From positions 234,051,336 to 234,115,335 of the forward strand of contig NC_080572.1 of assembly GCF_030247185.1 (NCBI RefSeq): a stretch of 64,000 bases of DNA, given 5' to 3'. Every line of letters begins with the position of its first letter. The first letter of the stretch is position 1. Positions 21,845 to 31,589 of this stretch are shown piece by piece. The position numbers were made by a program, and so were the translations under genes. Below the pieces are notes generated by a model that saw only the letters and a list, made by a program, of their open reading frames with translations, ran no database searches and was not told the origin of the DNA. Origin of the DNA: Malaya genurostris (taxonomy: Eukaryota > Arthropoda > Insecta > Diptera > Culicidae).

Positions 21845-22925
21845 TCACATTTTTCGCAAAAACAAAGAAGGCTTCACTTGATCTCGATTACTGTGAATTT
21901 CAAATAGCGAAAAGTGCAAAAATCTAACCAAACTGTTCTAGATTTGCACTAAACTGAGGATATTTACCTTCGATTTGTGAAGAAGAAATCCTAATAGTTC
22001 TTTAGGAAACTTTCAGAGCCATTAGAACAGCTGATTTTGTGTGATGCTCTCCACCGTTGTTTTTCACCAATGCAAATGACTGGCAGCTGTGACGTAATCG
22101 CTCTTGTCGGAAGCGAAACTAGCGTTGCAAACGACATAAAATACTTCTGCTCGCAGTGCTGATAGAATCCAAACTGATCCAATTTTTGAGGTTTCTTTTT
22201 ACGTGATTTCGTCTGTAGCTTTTTCACTAATGAGCGGTCCTAACGACTATAAAAATAACAGCATATAGAATTTTAATTTCGATTATTTTATTTCGGATTT
22301 GCATTTCCTTGAAAGAAACTATCCGGATGCTGTACGGGATTCATTCCTGCCTTTCAGAAGGACCAAATTGTGGAACTCACTACGATATTAAACACTGTTC
22401 GGAACATTTTTCTCGAACGATTTGTTGTACAGCAGCAGATATTTTGTTCTCTTTCTCAGAACGTGTTCTGATTGGCTGGTGTTGACATGGGTCAAATGAG
22501 AGAGGTTTTTCAACTGTGTACTATTGAAATACTTCAATGCTTTTGCTATACACGGTTAAGTTGAACAATTTCGATTCTATTGGTAGTTAGATTATATTAA
22601 TCCTTTCACAGATCAGCTCAGTGAGCTTCAAAAATACAAGAAAGGCAAACGCGCCTTATGAATTATCCTCTTTGATACTCGTTTATACCAAACATTTCAG
22701 AAAAATTTAGTTTTGAATTATTTGAGATTATATCATACAACTGAAAATTTTATCATAAAATTGTGATCATATTTCCGATGGCATGTAGCAGAAATTATGT
22801 TGATTCGTTAGATACAACAAGAGATATTCATGATCAAAAACTTATCACTCTCTCAGAGGGTAAATTTTGAAAAGGCACCCCATAGTAAAGTAAGTCGTAT
22901 TCACGACAATAAACATAAATTAATT
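21845..22925. repeat. 1.08 kb dispersed repeat, uninterrupted copy
   Basis: Nearly collinear with 58921-59043 plus 60503-61461. Shared blocks include TTTTCGCAAAAACAAAGAAG, GGCAGCTGTGACGTAATCGC, CGAACGATTTGTTGTACAGC and AAGTAAGTCGTATTCACGAC. At 21957-21966 this copy reads straight through the point where the other copy carries a 1.46 kb insertion. No coding capacity. Confidence 0.88.
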
Positions 22926-23106
22926 GTTGCCTCTTTTAGATTTCATTTTTTAAATTTTCGAAACACATCTCAATACATTTCAAACAGTCGAAATTATCGA
23001 TTTTAACTTACTGGTAATAATTGAAAACTCAAATGAGAACCGCCACCCTCTATTTCTCATTATGGTCGGAAAGAGTTTTGTGTTATCGAGTTGATGTTTG
23101 TGTTAT
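22926..23106. other. No feature recognised
   Basis: Short AT-rich spacer between the 1 kb repeat and the hairpin at 23107. Confidence 0.3.
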
Positions 23107-23247
23107 CGAGTTGATTTTTTTCGAACGAACGAAAAATTTGAATTCTGTATGTAATTCGATCGAGTGTTGTTTTTGTATGGAAAACTCGAACTCGATCGAG
23201 ATACAGAATGAAAAATTTCGTGTTCGATCGAAACAATCCAACTCGAA
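23107..23247. repeat. Hairpin-forming MITE-like palindrome
   Basis: TCGAGTTGATTTTTTTCGAA with ATTCTGTAT and CGATCGAGT on the left is repeated in reverse complement on the right (CGATCGAGATACAGAAT through CAATCCAACTCGAACG). The arms are ~60 bp with a short centre near 23175. The left edge TTATCGAGTTGAT is directly duplicated (23088 and 23105). Confidence 0.7.
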
Positions 23248-23807
23248 CGAAATGCGGAATCGGGGTCGTAGTCAAATGGTAGCGTTCAACCGAGCTAAAG
23301 ATTTTTGAAATCGGATCAGACATCTGTGAGAAAATTTAGTGGAGGAAAAATCTAGCGTTTTGGCGTTTGCGTCACTTATCCCACTACATCTTTGTAACAA
23401 TTGATCTCCGAACATGATGCACATAACAAAGGGTAACTTGACCTCGCCGAGAAAATTGAGCGGAGATATTGATCCGGTTCTTTGTATTCAAGGATTTTTA
23501 CCAACCAGATTCTCGCAAAATTGATATTTTAGAACTATTTTTTCATGGGAGAATCCGGTTTTAGCATTCAATGTCAGTTCATACGGGTTTTTCAAACTAA
23601 TTTGCATTTATCCAGTTTTTGCATTCAGACGTTCAAGTAGAAGTTGATTTTCTGATTCAGCCGCTGAAGTTACTTACAAGTAGTAGACCAAATTCCAGAA
23701 TACGAGAGAAAAGAAGTGAAGATGATGTTTTGGATTCTTAGGAAAGCTTTTCACTAAGAAGCACAATCACAGAAACTATTCCTTCTTGTTGTTAAAATCG
23801 GATCAGG
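23248..23807. other. No gene recognised
   Basis: Family-like phrases such as GAGAAAATTGAGCGGAGA occur near 23448, but no complete repeat could be delimited. Confidence 0.3.
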
Positions 23808-24066
23808 GTTATTTCATCGAAAGCCATTTCGCCGAAAATCATTTCGCAGAAAGCCATTTGGCAGAAATAGTCATTTCGCCGAATTCTTCAATAGTCTTTA
23901 TATTGTGATTGGAATTGATTTGGAATGAAGACAAATGAAAAATGATAATGTTTACTGCCGTTTTGTTGGACTTCTATTGTACTTCTGAAATAATCCAGAA
24001 AGACTTAAATGATTTTCTAATTCATTATGTGATGTAAACGAAATTACCCTTTCGGCGAAATAATCC
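23808..24066. mobile_element. MITE-like element with ATTTCGCCGAAA iterations
   Basis: The left side has three degenerate copies of CATTTCGCCGAAAG (23822-23880). The right side has the inverted form CTTTCGGCGAAATAATCC at 24049-24066. The outer ends GGTTATTTCATCGAAAG and, read inward, GGATTATTTCGCCGAAAGG form an inverted repeat. No ORF. Boundaries approximate. Confidence 0.6.
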
Positions 24067-24239
24067 ACTCCCGTTAAAATCAACTTTTGACGGTCATGCG
24101 AATAATGTCTGTTTGAAGATAAAGCATATTTTACGAAATTTTCGATAGCAAATAATCATTTGAATACTAGCATTTGAATTTACAGAACAAAAGCAATAAA
24201 TTCGCTTGTAGTTATCGATCTACTAGAAGTAACAGCTCT

Positions 24240-24640
24240 AGACATAAATCTATAGTAGGGTACCAATATTTTATGGTCATTTCTAATTTCGTTAAGTCCC
24301 TATGCAAAATTTGAGCTAAATCGGATATGAGTTAAGCGGTGCACCCGGCGATCAAAGTTTGAAAATTTTCAATCTTGAAAAATCATTATTTCGTTAAGCG
24401 GAAATTTAGTTTTGTTGCAAAAAGTCTTAAAAATCCTTTTACTACTTTTTGACATTTACGAAATCGATTTTTTATGCCAAATGTCTTAGAATTACATGAA
24501 ACGTCAAGATTTAGTGTTATCTCAAAAACTTGTTTAATCTCGACTTTAAGACTTAGGAAAATTTAGATTTCTTAAATCGAACAATTTTCTTTTAATCCCA
24601 GAAAATCGATGCTTTCAAAAAAATGACACTACATCTTTTC
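24240..24640. repeat. Dispersed repeat related to 38520-38770 and 59735-60216
   Basis: It shares CAAAATTTGAGCTAAATCGG, GGTGCACCCGGCGATCAAAG, CATGAAACGTCAAGATTTAG and similar blocks with the other two regions, in opposite orientation to the copy near 38600. No gene. Confidence 0.65.
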
Positions 24641-25268
24641 TACACAGGAACTTTTCCTGAAATATGTAAGCAATCCTATGTGTTTCCAGTTGTTCCTTTA
24701 TCATACGTTCGTTACAATCACGACTACAAGTAGACTCTATCTACACCGATTTCTCCGCTGCGTTCGACAAGATTAATCATCACATAAAAATCTCAAAGTT
24801 AAATAGACTAGGATTTAACGGGTCATTTCTGAATTGGCTTCACTCATATATTCATGGTCGCGAAATGCTATTGAAAATGGGAGACTGTACAACCTTGCCA
24901 TTCGCTGTTGCTTCTGGAATTCCTAAAGGAAGTCACCTTGGGCCGTTTATATTTTTACTTTATTTCAACGATCTAAATTTTTCGATCAAATGCATGAAAC
25001 TATCGTTCGCCGATGACTTCAAATTATTTCATGCCATCAAATCCACAGCTGATGCAGGGTTCCTACAAGTGCAGTTAGTCGCAAACAGTCTGTAGTCAGT
25101 TTCGACTATAATATATCACAAATTGTTCTGAAACATACATCGTCTGTGAAGGACCTTGGTGTCCTCCTGGACTCTAAGTTAAATTTCAAGGAGCACATTG
25201 AGTTTACTATCTCCAAAGCCTCCAAGCTACTAGGAGGAAAATGAATTTCCGCGTTGCCAAAGAATTCG
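24640..25268 (+). pseudogene. CR1/T1-like LINE reverse transcriptase, 5' half of interrupted remnant
   Basis: Conceptual translation in shifting frames shows TGTFPEIWKQSYVFPV-like, YTDFSAAFDKINHHI, SGIPKGSHLGPFIFLLYFND, KLSFADDFKLFHAI and KDLGVLLDSKLNFKEHI, in the order of RT domains of CR1/T1-like LINEs. Both catalytic motifs (DFSAAFD and FADD) are visible, but stops, frameshifts and a deletion after residue GFLQ break the gene. The reading continues at 31378 (FDDVHY then LQALYCALI), because copy B has inserted at 25269-25283. Clade assignment is from motif resemblance only. Confidence 0.8.
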
Positions 25269-25283
25269 ATGATGTACATTACT
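25269..25283. repeat. 15-bp target-site duplication, left side of LINE copy B
   Basis: ATGATGTACATTACT directly precedes the T-run (the poly(A) tail of the minus-strand element) and is repeated exactly at 31378-31392 beyond the element's 5' end. In the older LINE it encodes DVHY. Confidence 0.95.
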
Positions 25284-25908
25284 TTTTTTTTTTTTTATTC
25301 AATAGTAACATATTTGAAGGCACACTGCTTAAGCTCTTAGATGCCAAGAGCATTTTCTTATTTTAAATTAAAACTAACTTAAAACTAGGGTATTATCATT
25401 AGGGTAGTGGCGAATTCCGGTCGCAATGGTCGATTCTGCAGATTCAGTCTGCAGCTGGCGATCGGCAATGGTCGGTGGATTAAATATGGCATTAGTTTCT
25501 TCCAGATGACGATTATACGTTTCAATGGGTCCGCGGGAAACACCCCCAGGTCACAGAGACCCAGCGGGTGGCCCGCATGTTGTTCATCGATTGAAGCAGT
25601 TTTCCCGTGGGCGATGCCTTTGCCTAAGAGAATGAAAGAAGTATAGAGAAGTAATTTTGTGGAAAACGGGATGAAAAAGGGGGTATGAGAACGAATGACC
25701 AAAAACGATAAAGATCTAATTAGTTGACATCGAGATGGTGGAGAAACGGAGAAAGGGGGAACGAAGAAGTTAGTGACAACAAAAAGATCTTGTTATTTTA
25801 TACAGAGATGGTGGACAGGCGAGGGATTTGGAGAATCGGGCGAATGTTAGTCTCGAACCTGTAGGTGAAGATTATTTTTAGCCTCGACAAGAGAGAGGAA
25901 ACTACGGA

Positions 25909-28900
25909 TTACACTTGTATATTAATGTGTTTAAGGTACTGGTATATGAGAAGCATATATAAACTATCCCGACTCGCCAACACATCCCGAACCGGAACAT
26001 TGGACGGTCTACCTCGGGCCCTAAGGGATTCCAGTAGCTCCGACCTGACGTCGCGATACTCTACGCACGACCACACGACATGCTCGATGTCCTGATAACC
26101 GTCGCCACAGGTGCAGAGACCGCTCTCCGCGAGCCCAATACGCCGGAGATGTGCGTTGAAGGTGTAGTGATTTGACATGAGCCGCGACATAACACGAATG
26201 AAATCGCGACTCAAGTTCATCCCCCTGAACCAAGGTTTCGTCGATACCTTAGGGATAATGGAGTGTAGCCATCGTCCCAGTTCGTCATTGCTCCATGAAG
26301 TTTGCCAACTTTCGAGAGTTTTCTGACGAGAGATTCTGAAAAATTCATTGAAGCAAATTGGTCTTTCATAAATATCACCTTCTAATGCGCCCACTTTAGC
26401 CAATGAGTCTGCCTGTTCATTGCCTGGAATGGAACAATGCGATGGGACCCAGACTAAGGATATTAAATAAGACCGTCCAGATAAAGCTCTCAAGTGTTCC
26501 CATATTTTCCCCAGAAAATAGGGGGGATACTTTCCTGGCTTCATTGCCCGGAGAGCTTCTATTGAACTTAGACTGTCCGTGACAATGAAGTAATGATCTT
26601 TGGGCAAGGTTTCAATGATCTCAAGAGTGTACTGAATGGCAGCTAGTTCTGCGACGTAAACTGAAGCTGGATCACTGAGTTTGTAAGAAGCGGTGATGTT
26701 TTTATTGAAGATGCCGAAGCCTGTGGACTCGTTGATGTATGATCCGTCAGTGTAGAATATCTTTTCACAGTTGACTGTTCTGAATTTGTTATAAAAAATA
26801 TTGGGGGCCACTTGAGGGCGTACGTGATCCGGAATTCCACGAATCTCTTCTCTCATGGATGTGTCGAAAAATACAGTGGAATCAGAAGTATCCAAGAATA
26901 GGACACGGTTGGGCACAAACGAAGAAGGGTTAATATTCTGAGCCATGTAATCAAAATACAAGGACATAAAACGGGTCTGAGAATTGAGCTCGACAAGCCT
27001 TTCGAAGTTTTCAATCACCTTCGGATTCAAGATTTCGCATCGGATTAGCAATCGATATGAGAGATCCCAGAATCGGTTTTTCAACGGTAAGACGCCCGCC
27101 AACACTTCGAGACTCATCGTATGAGTTGACTGCATGCAACCTAAGGAAATACGCAAGCAACGATACTGGATTCTTTCCAGCTTGATGAAATGAGTGTTCG
27201 CCGCGGATCGGAAGCAAAAGCATCCATATTCCATAACGGACAATATCGTTGTTTGGTACATCCTGATCAGGTCTCCTGGATGGGCACCCCACCACGATCC
27301 GGTTATCGTACGAAGAAAGTTGATTCTCCGTTGGCATTTTTGTTTCAGATATCTAATGTGACATCCCCAGGTGCCTTTGGAGTCGAACCAGACCCCGAGA
27401 TATTTAAATGTGAAGACCTGAGCTATGGTTTCACCCCCTAGTTGAAGCTGTAATTGTGCTGGTTCTCGCTTCCTTGAAAATACAACTAGCTCAGTTTTCT
27501 CCGTAGAGAACTCGATACCCATTTGAAGAGCCCATGTCGACAAGTTGTCGAGGGTATCTTGTAATGGTCCTTGGAGATCGGCAGCTTTGGGTCCTATAAT
27601 AGACACAACGCTGTCGTCGGCAAGTTGTCTTAGCGTGCAAGATGTGTTGATACATTCATCAATATTGCTTACGTAAAAATTGTATAAAAGGGGGCTTAAA
27701 CATGAGCCCTGAGGAAGACCCATGTAACTGAATCGTATTGTCGACAAATCACCATGCGCGAAATACATGTGTTTCTCGGACAATAGATTATATAAAAAGT
27801 TGTTCAAAACTGGTGAAAGACCATGCTGATGCAACTTCTCAGATAGGATGTTTATGGAAACTGAGTCAAAGGCCCCCTTGATGTCGAGGAAAACTGACGC
27901 CATTTGTTCTTTACGAGCAAATGCCATTTGAATTTCTGTTGAGAGCAACGCAAGACAATCGTTCGTTCCTTTGCCCCTGCGGAAACCAAATTGTGTATCT
28001 GAAAGCAAGCCATTAGTCTCCACCCAATTGTCAAGACGAAAGAGAATCATTTTTTCGAACAATTTCCGGATGCAGGAAAGCATAGCAATCGGCCGATACG
28101 AATTGTGATCGGAGGCTGGTTTTCCTGGTTTTTGGATGGCGATCACTCGCACTTGTCTCCAGTCGTGTGGGACAATATTACCCGTAAGAAACTTGTTAAA
28201 TAAATTCAACAAGCGCCTTTTCGCAGGGTCAGGGAGATTTTTCAACAAGTTGAATTTAATTCTGTCTAGCCCCGGGGCTTTATTGTTACACGACAAGAGT
28301 GCGAGTGAGAACTCTACCATCGAAAACGGTGTTTCGTTTGTATTTGATGTCGCGGCGCGGGTGGTCTTCTGTTCCGGAACAGAGTCTGGGCATACTTTTT
28401 TAGCGAAATCGAATATCCAGCGGTTGGAATATTCCTCGCTTTCATTCGTGGCGTTTTGGTTGCGCATTCGTCGGGCTGTGTTCCAAAGAGTGCTCATCGA
28501 TGTTTCTTTTGATAATCCTTCAACAAACCGTCGCCAATAACCAAGTTTCTTTGCTTTGACTAAGTTCTTCATTTGCTTGTCTAACGCCGCGTAATTCCGA
28601 TAATTATCGGGTGTTCCATTTTTTCTGAACTTTTTGAACGCTAAAGATCTTTCCGCGTTGAGTGATGAGCACTCTTTGTCCCACCACAGGTTAGGAGGAC
28701 GGATGTTGGTTTTCGCGCCAGGTACACGTTTCGTCTGAGCTTGAGTCGCGGTGTCGAGAATCAAGCCAGCCAACAACGTGTACTCTTCCTCCGGAGGAAG
28801 TTCTTGTGTTGATTCTAGTTTCTCAGATATCGAATTTGCGTAGTATTTCCAATCAATATTTCGTGTGAGGTCATACGAAACATTGATTGTCTCCGATGGT

Positions 28901-29589
28901 CTTAATCCGTAGGTGATTGAAATTACGATAGGTAGATGGTCGCTACCGTGGGGATCGGGGATCACCTTCCACGTGCAATCCAACCGTAGCGAGGTCGAGC
29001 ATAAGGATAAATCCAGCGCGCTTGGTCTTGCTGGTGGTGCGGGAATCCGTGTCATTTCTCCGGTATTCAAAATAGTCATATTGAAGTTATCGCAAAGATC
29101 ATAGATCGCGGTTGTTCTGTTGTCATCATGAAGACAACCCCATCCCGCACCGTGAGAGTTAAAGTCTCCTAAAACTAACGTCGGTGCGGGAAGAAGTTGC
29201 ATGATACTGCTGAGCCAGTGGTACCCAACTGAGGCTCTAGGGGGAATGTAGATGGAAGCAATGCAAAGGTCCTTGCCTTTCATTGTGACATGACATGCGA
29301 CAACTTCAATACCTGGTATCGATGGGAGGTTAATTCGATAGAAGGAATAGCACTTTTTGATCCCCAAAAGTACTCCTCCGTAGGGATCGTCTCGATCCAG
29401 GCGAATAATGTTAAAATCGTGGAAGTTCAGGGAAACATCAGAAGTTAGCCAAGTTTCGCACAATGCAAATGCGTCACATTTCAGATTATTCACAAGAATT
29501 TTAAAAGAATCTATTTTTGGGATGATACTTCTACAATTCCACTGTAAAACAGTGATTGAATCCGTGACCTCGGTGGATGAGTTAGCCAT
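25909..29589 (-). CDS. LINE copy B ORF2: endonuclease, reverse transcriptase, RNase H
   Basis: The 1226-residue protein is full length for the I clade. The APE-type endonuclease occupies residues ~10-230 (N18, E45, GDFN 141-144, D193, SDH 216-218). Reverse transcriptase spans ~430-740, with FLDIKGAFD at 568-576, GLPQGSCLSPLL near 624 and LADD at 656-659. RNase H spans ~940-1075, with D948, E981, D1005 and D1061 all present. A C-terminal CCHC-like cluster uses C1159, C1161, H1170 and C1175. It would nick target DNA, copy the element RNA from the 3'-OH and remove the RNA template strand. The ATG at 29589 overlaps the ORF1 stop by 8 nt, suggesting termination-reinitiation. Every expected catalytic residue is in place. 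Confidence 0.96.
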   Translation of the reverse strand: MANSSTEVTDSITVLQWNCRSIIPKIDSFKILVNNLKCDAFALCETWLTSDVSLNFHDFNIIRLDRDDPYGGVLLGIKKCYSFYRINLPSIPGIEVVACHVTMKGKDLCIASIYIPPRASVGYHWLSSIMQLLPAPTLVLGDFNSHGAGWGCLHDDNRTTAIYDLCDNFNMTILNTGEMTRIPAPPARPSALDLSLCSTSLRLDCTWKVIPDPHGSDHLPIVISITYGLRPSETINVSYDLTRNIDWKYYANSISEKLESTQELPPEEEYTLLAGLILDTATQAQTKRVPGAKTNIRPPNLWWDKECSSLNAERSLAFKKFRKNGTPDNYRNYAALDKQMKNLVKAKKLGYWRRFVEGLSKETSMSTLWNTARRMRNQNATNESEEYSNRWIFDFAKKVCPDSVPEQKTTRAATSNTNETPFSMVEFSLALLSCNNKAPGLDRIKFNLLKNLPDPAKRRLLNLFNKFLTGNIVPHDWRQVRVIAIQKPGKPASDHNSYRPIAMLSCIRKLFEKMILFRLDNWVETNGLLSDTQFGFRRGKGTNDCLALLSTEIQMAFARKEQMASVFLDIKGAFDSVSINILSEKLHQHGLSPVLNNFLYNLLSEKHMYFAHGDLSTIRFSYMGLPQGSCLSPLLYNFYVSNIDECINTSCTLRQLADDSVVSIIGPKAADLQGPLQDTLDNLSTWALQMGIEFSTEKTELVVFSRKREPAQLQLQLGGETIAQVFTFKYLGVWFDSKGTWGCHIRYLKQKCQRRINFLRTITGSWWGAHPGDLIRMYQTTILSVMEYGCFCFRSAANTHFIKLERIQYRCLRISLGCMQSTHTMSLEVLAGVLPLKNRFWDLSYRLLIRCEILNPKVIENFERLVELNSQTRFMSLYFDYMAQNINPSSFVPNRVLFLDTSDSTVFFDTSMREEIRGIPDHVRPQVAPNIFYNKFRTVNCEKIFYTDGSYINESTGFGIFNKNITASYKLSDPASVYVAELAAIQYTLEIIETLPKDHYFIVTDSLSSIEALRAMKPGKYPPYFLGKIWEHLRALSGRSYLISLVWVPSHCSIPGNEQADSLAKVGALEGDIYERPICFNEFFRISRQKTLESWQTSWSNDELGRWLHSIIPKVSTKPWFRGMNLSRDFIRVMSRLMSNHYTFNAHLRRIGLAESGLCTCGDGYQDIEHVVWSCVEYRDVRSELLESLRARGRPSNVPVRDVLASRDSLYMLLIYQYLKHINIQV

Positions 29590-30949
29590 CGAAGGATACG
29601 ATCGCTGAAAGAAGGGGCCATTTTGCAGTCAACTGCTTCAAAAAAGTTCTAACTGTAGGTATCAAAGCCATAAACAGGCTTTTAAGAGGATCAGAAATAT
29701 TGAAGGTGTTAAAAATCCAGTCCACAACATCAGAGAATTTTATGAGCCCAGCACCCAGCTGGTTCTCTGTTGGGTTTTCAGGGGCACTTGGGGATTTTGG
29801 TGTCCCGGGAAGTGGTGGGAATTCCTTCTCAGAATTGAGTTTTCCGAGACCAGGAACTGTTTGCTTCGGAGCTTTGTCTCCACTACTTCTAAACATAAAT
29901 GTTGGAGGCCCAACAGAAGACAACTTCGTACCCTTACTAGGGAGCTTAGAAGAGGATTTGTTTACTCTTTTCCTATAGCTATGAGGGGCCGCTGAAGATG
30001 TACCTTCTAATGGGTCGTCAAACTCGCTCTCGTCAGTTGACAAGCAGGTATAGATGTTCGTTGATTGCTTAGGGGGGGTGGCACTCTTGAGCATGTCAGC
30101 AAAGGAACGCTTGGAGTGTTCCTTCAGGGAACGTTTCAAACCATCCTTGCGCACTTTGTACGCGGGACATGCCATCAGGTCATGCGAACCCTCCTTACAG
30201 TAAAGACACTTTGCAGTACCCTTACCGCAGGAGCCATCCGCATGAGCCTCCCCACAATTAGCACAACGGGGCTTATTGCTGCAATGGGACGCTGTGTGTC
30301 CCAGTTGCTTGCAGTTGGTGCAGTTCATGATACGTGGAACATAGAGACGAACAGGGAGGCGAACTCGGTCCAGGAGGACGTAGTTAGGTAAAGCCGAGCC
30401 AGCGAATGTCACCCGATACGAGTCTGATTGGGGGTATGATTTGGTACCATCCCCCGCGATCGACACTGAATGCAATCGCTTGCAATCCAGTATCTTTACG
30501 TTCTTAAGTAGGGGGTTTTTAAAGCAACCCATCCCGTACTTAAGAACGTCATCGCAAGTCAAACTGGCATCGGTGACAACGCCGTCAATTTCGACTTCAC
30601 GAGCTGGGATGTACACACGGTATTCCCGCGTAAAAAGCTCACCCTGAACGATCTCGTTAGCCTGTTTTGAGCTGGTTAACGAGACCCTAAGCTTGTCCGG
30701 GCGTACTTTGTCAATACTCTTGATAGTAGAGTATCGCTTCGTCAGCTCTCGCGATATATGGAGACAATTTAATTTTTTTCCATTTAATTTGGGCCGGAAA
30801 TAAACCGTGTACGGTCCGGCCGGGAGTGCAAGTCCGTCGGGATAGCTCTTAATGCGAGTTTTGCTATCGACAGTTGTCTCCATTTTATCATCTGGTGGGT
30901 CAGGGTTTTGTTTCACAGGGTTTGTCATGGCACGGAATTGTATCCGCAC
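29582..30949 (-). CDS. LINE copy B ORF1: zinc-knuckle RNA-binding protein
   Basis: The protein has 455 residues from the ATG at 30949; a second in-frame ATG lies at codon 8. Three CCHC knuckles are consecutive: C210-C213-H218-C223, C229-C232-H236-C241 and C248-C251-H256-C261. Upstream is a ~200-residue region with a basic character and an RRM-like hydrophobic pattern. Downstream is a Ser/Pro/Lys-rich tail. I-clade ORF1 proteins bind element RNA and form ribonucleoprotein particles with ORF2. The stop overlaps the ORF2 start (ATGGCTAA at 29589-29582). Confidence 0.93.
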   Translation of the reverse strand: MRIQFRAMTNPVKQNPDPPDDKMETTVDSKTRIKSYPDGLALPAGPYTVYFRPKLNGKKLNCLHISRELTKRYSTIKSIDKVRPDKLRVSLTSSKQANEIVQGELFTREYRVYIPAREVEIDGVVTDASLTCDDVLKYGMGCFKNPLLKNVKILDCKRLHSVSIAGDGTKSYPQSDSYRVTFAGSALPNYVLLDRVRLPVRLYVPRIMNCTNCKQLGHTASHCSNKPRCANCGEAHADGSCGKGTAKCLYCKEGSHDLMACPAYKVRKDGLKRSLKEHSKRSFADMLKSATPPKQSTNIYTCLSTDESEFDDPLEGTSSAAPHSYRKRVNKSSSKLPSKGTKLSSVGPPTFMFRSSGDKAPKQTVPGLGKLNSEKEFPPLPGTPKSPSAPENPTENQLGAGLIKFSDVVDWIFNTFNISDPLKSLFMALIPTVRTFLKQLTAKWPLLSAIVSFDG

Positions 30950-31339
30950 GGGTTAGAAATCTGAGATACCACCAGATAATTTCAAGGACAGAAAAAAAAG
31001 GGAAAGAGAATGATACTTAGCTTAATAATGAATAGCCACCAATGCCTGGCCTTGGCTAATCGGTGTGCTACAAAACTCGGCCGCCGGGGCCACGCGTTGG
31101 TTGAATTGTTGTTGTATCTGTGTGCAAAAAACCTCTAAGAGGAAAAAAAGCACACAGTACCGGGTCACGACACTACTCCAAATGTTCACTATGCAAAGTC
31201 TATACACTGCACTATTGTATTATGTATGAAAACCTCTCAGCGGAACGAGCACCATTGTCTATTATACAATAACGGTACAATGTCGATTGTCCGATCGCTT
31301 TATCACACACGGCACTGGTTTTCAGCGTTTCGCAGTTAA

Positions 31340-31377
31340 CAAAAGCACGTCTGTTCGCTCGGAAGGTTGAAACGGCA
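31340..31377 (-). promoter_or_regulatory. Internal promoter with DPE-like motif, LINE copy B
   Basis: Taking 31377 as +1, the minus strand starts TGCCGTTTCAACCTTCCGAG, and AGACGTG occupies +26 to +32. AGACGTG resembles the downstream promoter element of TATA-less Drosophila LINEs, including I, where it lies about +28 to +33. No TATA box is expected, because such LINEs must carry their promoter inside the transcribed region. Transcription start not tested. Confidence 0.6.
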
Positions 31378-31585
31378 ATGATGTACATTACTTGCAGGCA
31401 TTATATTGTGCCTTAATTTAATCTAGGCTCGAATACGCCTCGGTTGTCGTAACCGTACTACTAAAACGATATCCAACGCATTGAAACAATCTAACGAAAA
31501 TTTGTTCAGTCGGTGTTGAACAGTCGTTCGCACCGCACGCGTATAGCTCTTGGCTCCTGGAAATTTTTTCTGGCTACCTAGAGTT
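31378..31585 (+). pseudogene. CR1/T1-like LINE remnant, continuation after copy B
   Basis: It begins with the target duplication and continues the reading of 25268 (YLQALYCALI then SRLEYASVV). With one frameshift it gives NDIQRIETI-like and RKFV sequence, the thumb region after the RT domain. Several stops show decay before or after the split. It ends where the Juan-like leader starts. Confidence 0.75.
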
Positions 31586-31589
31586 TCAT

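Larger units (their letters stand above)
25284..31377 (-). mobile_element. Full-length I-clade LINE (copy B), ~6.1 kb, both ORFs open
   Basis: In order on the minus strand: a 428-bp 5' UTR (31377-30950), ORF1 (30949-29582), ORF2 (29589-25909), a 3' UTR (25908-25300) with AATAAA immediately before the poly(A), and an A-tail shown as the T-run 25282-25296. An exact 15-bp duplication flanks it. Layout, zinc-knuckle ORF1 and RNase H in ORF2 fit the I clade, to which the mosquito MosquI family also belongs (family name not tested). No internal stops or frameshifts were seen, so it may be retrotransposition-competent. Confidence 0.95.

Noticed and set aside
26643..29608. Several 60-134 residue ORFs on both strands within copy B
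   Set aside because: All overlap the conserved ORF2 frame and carry no motif.
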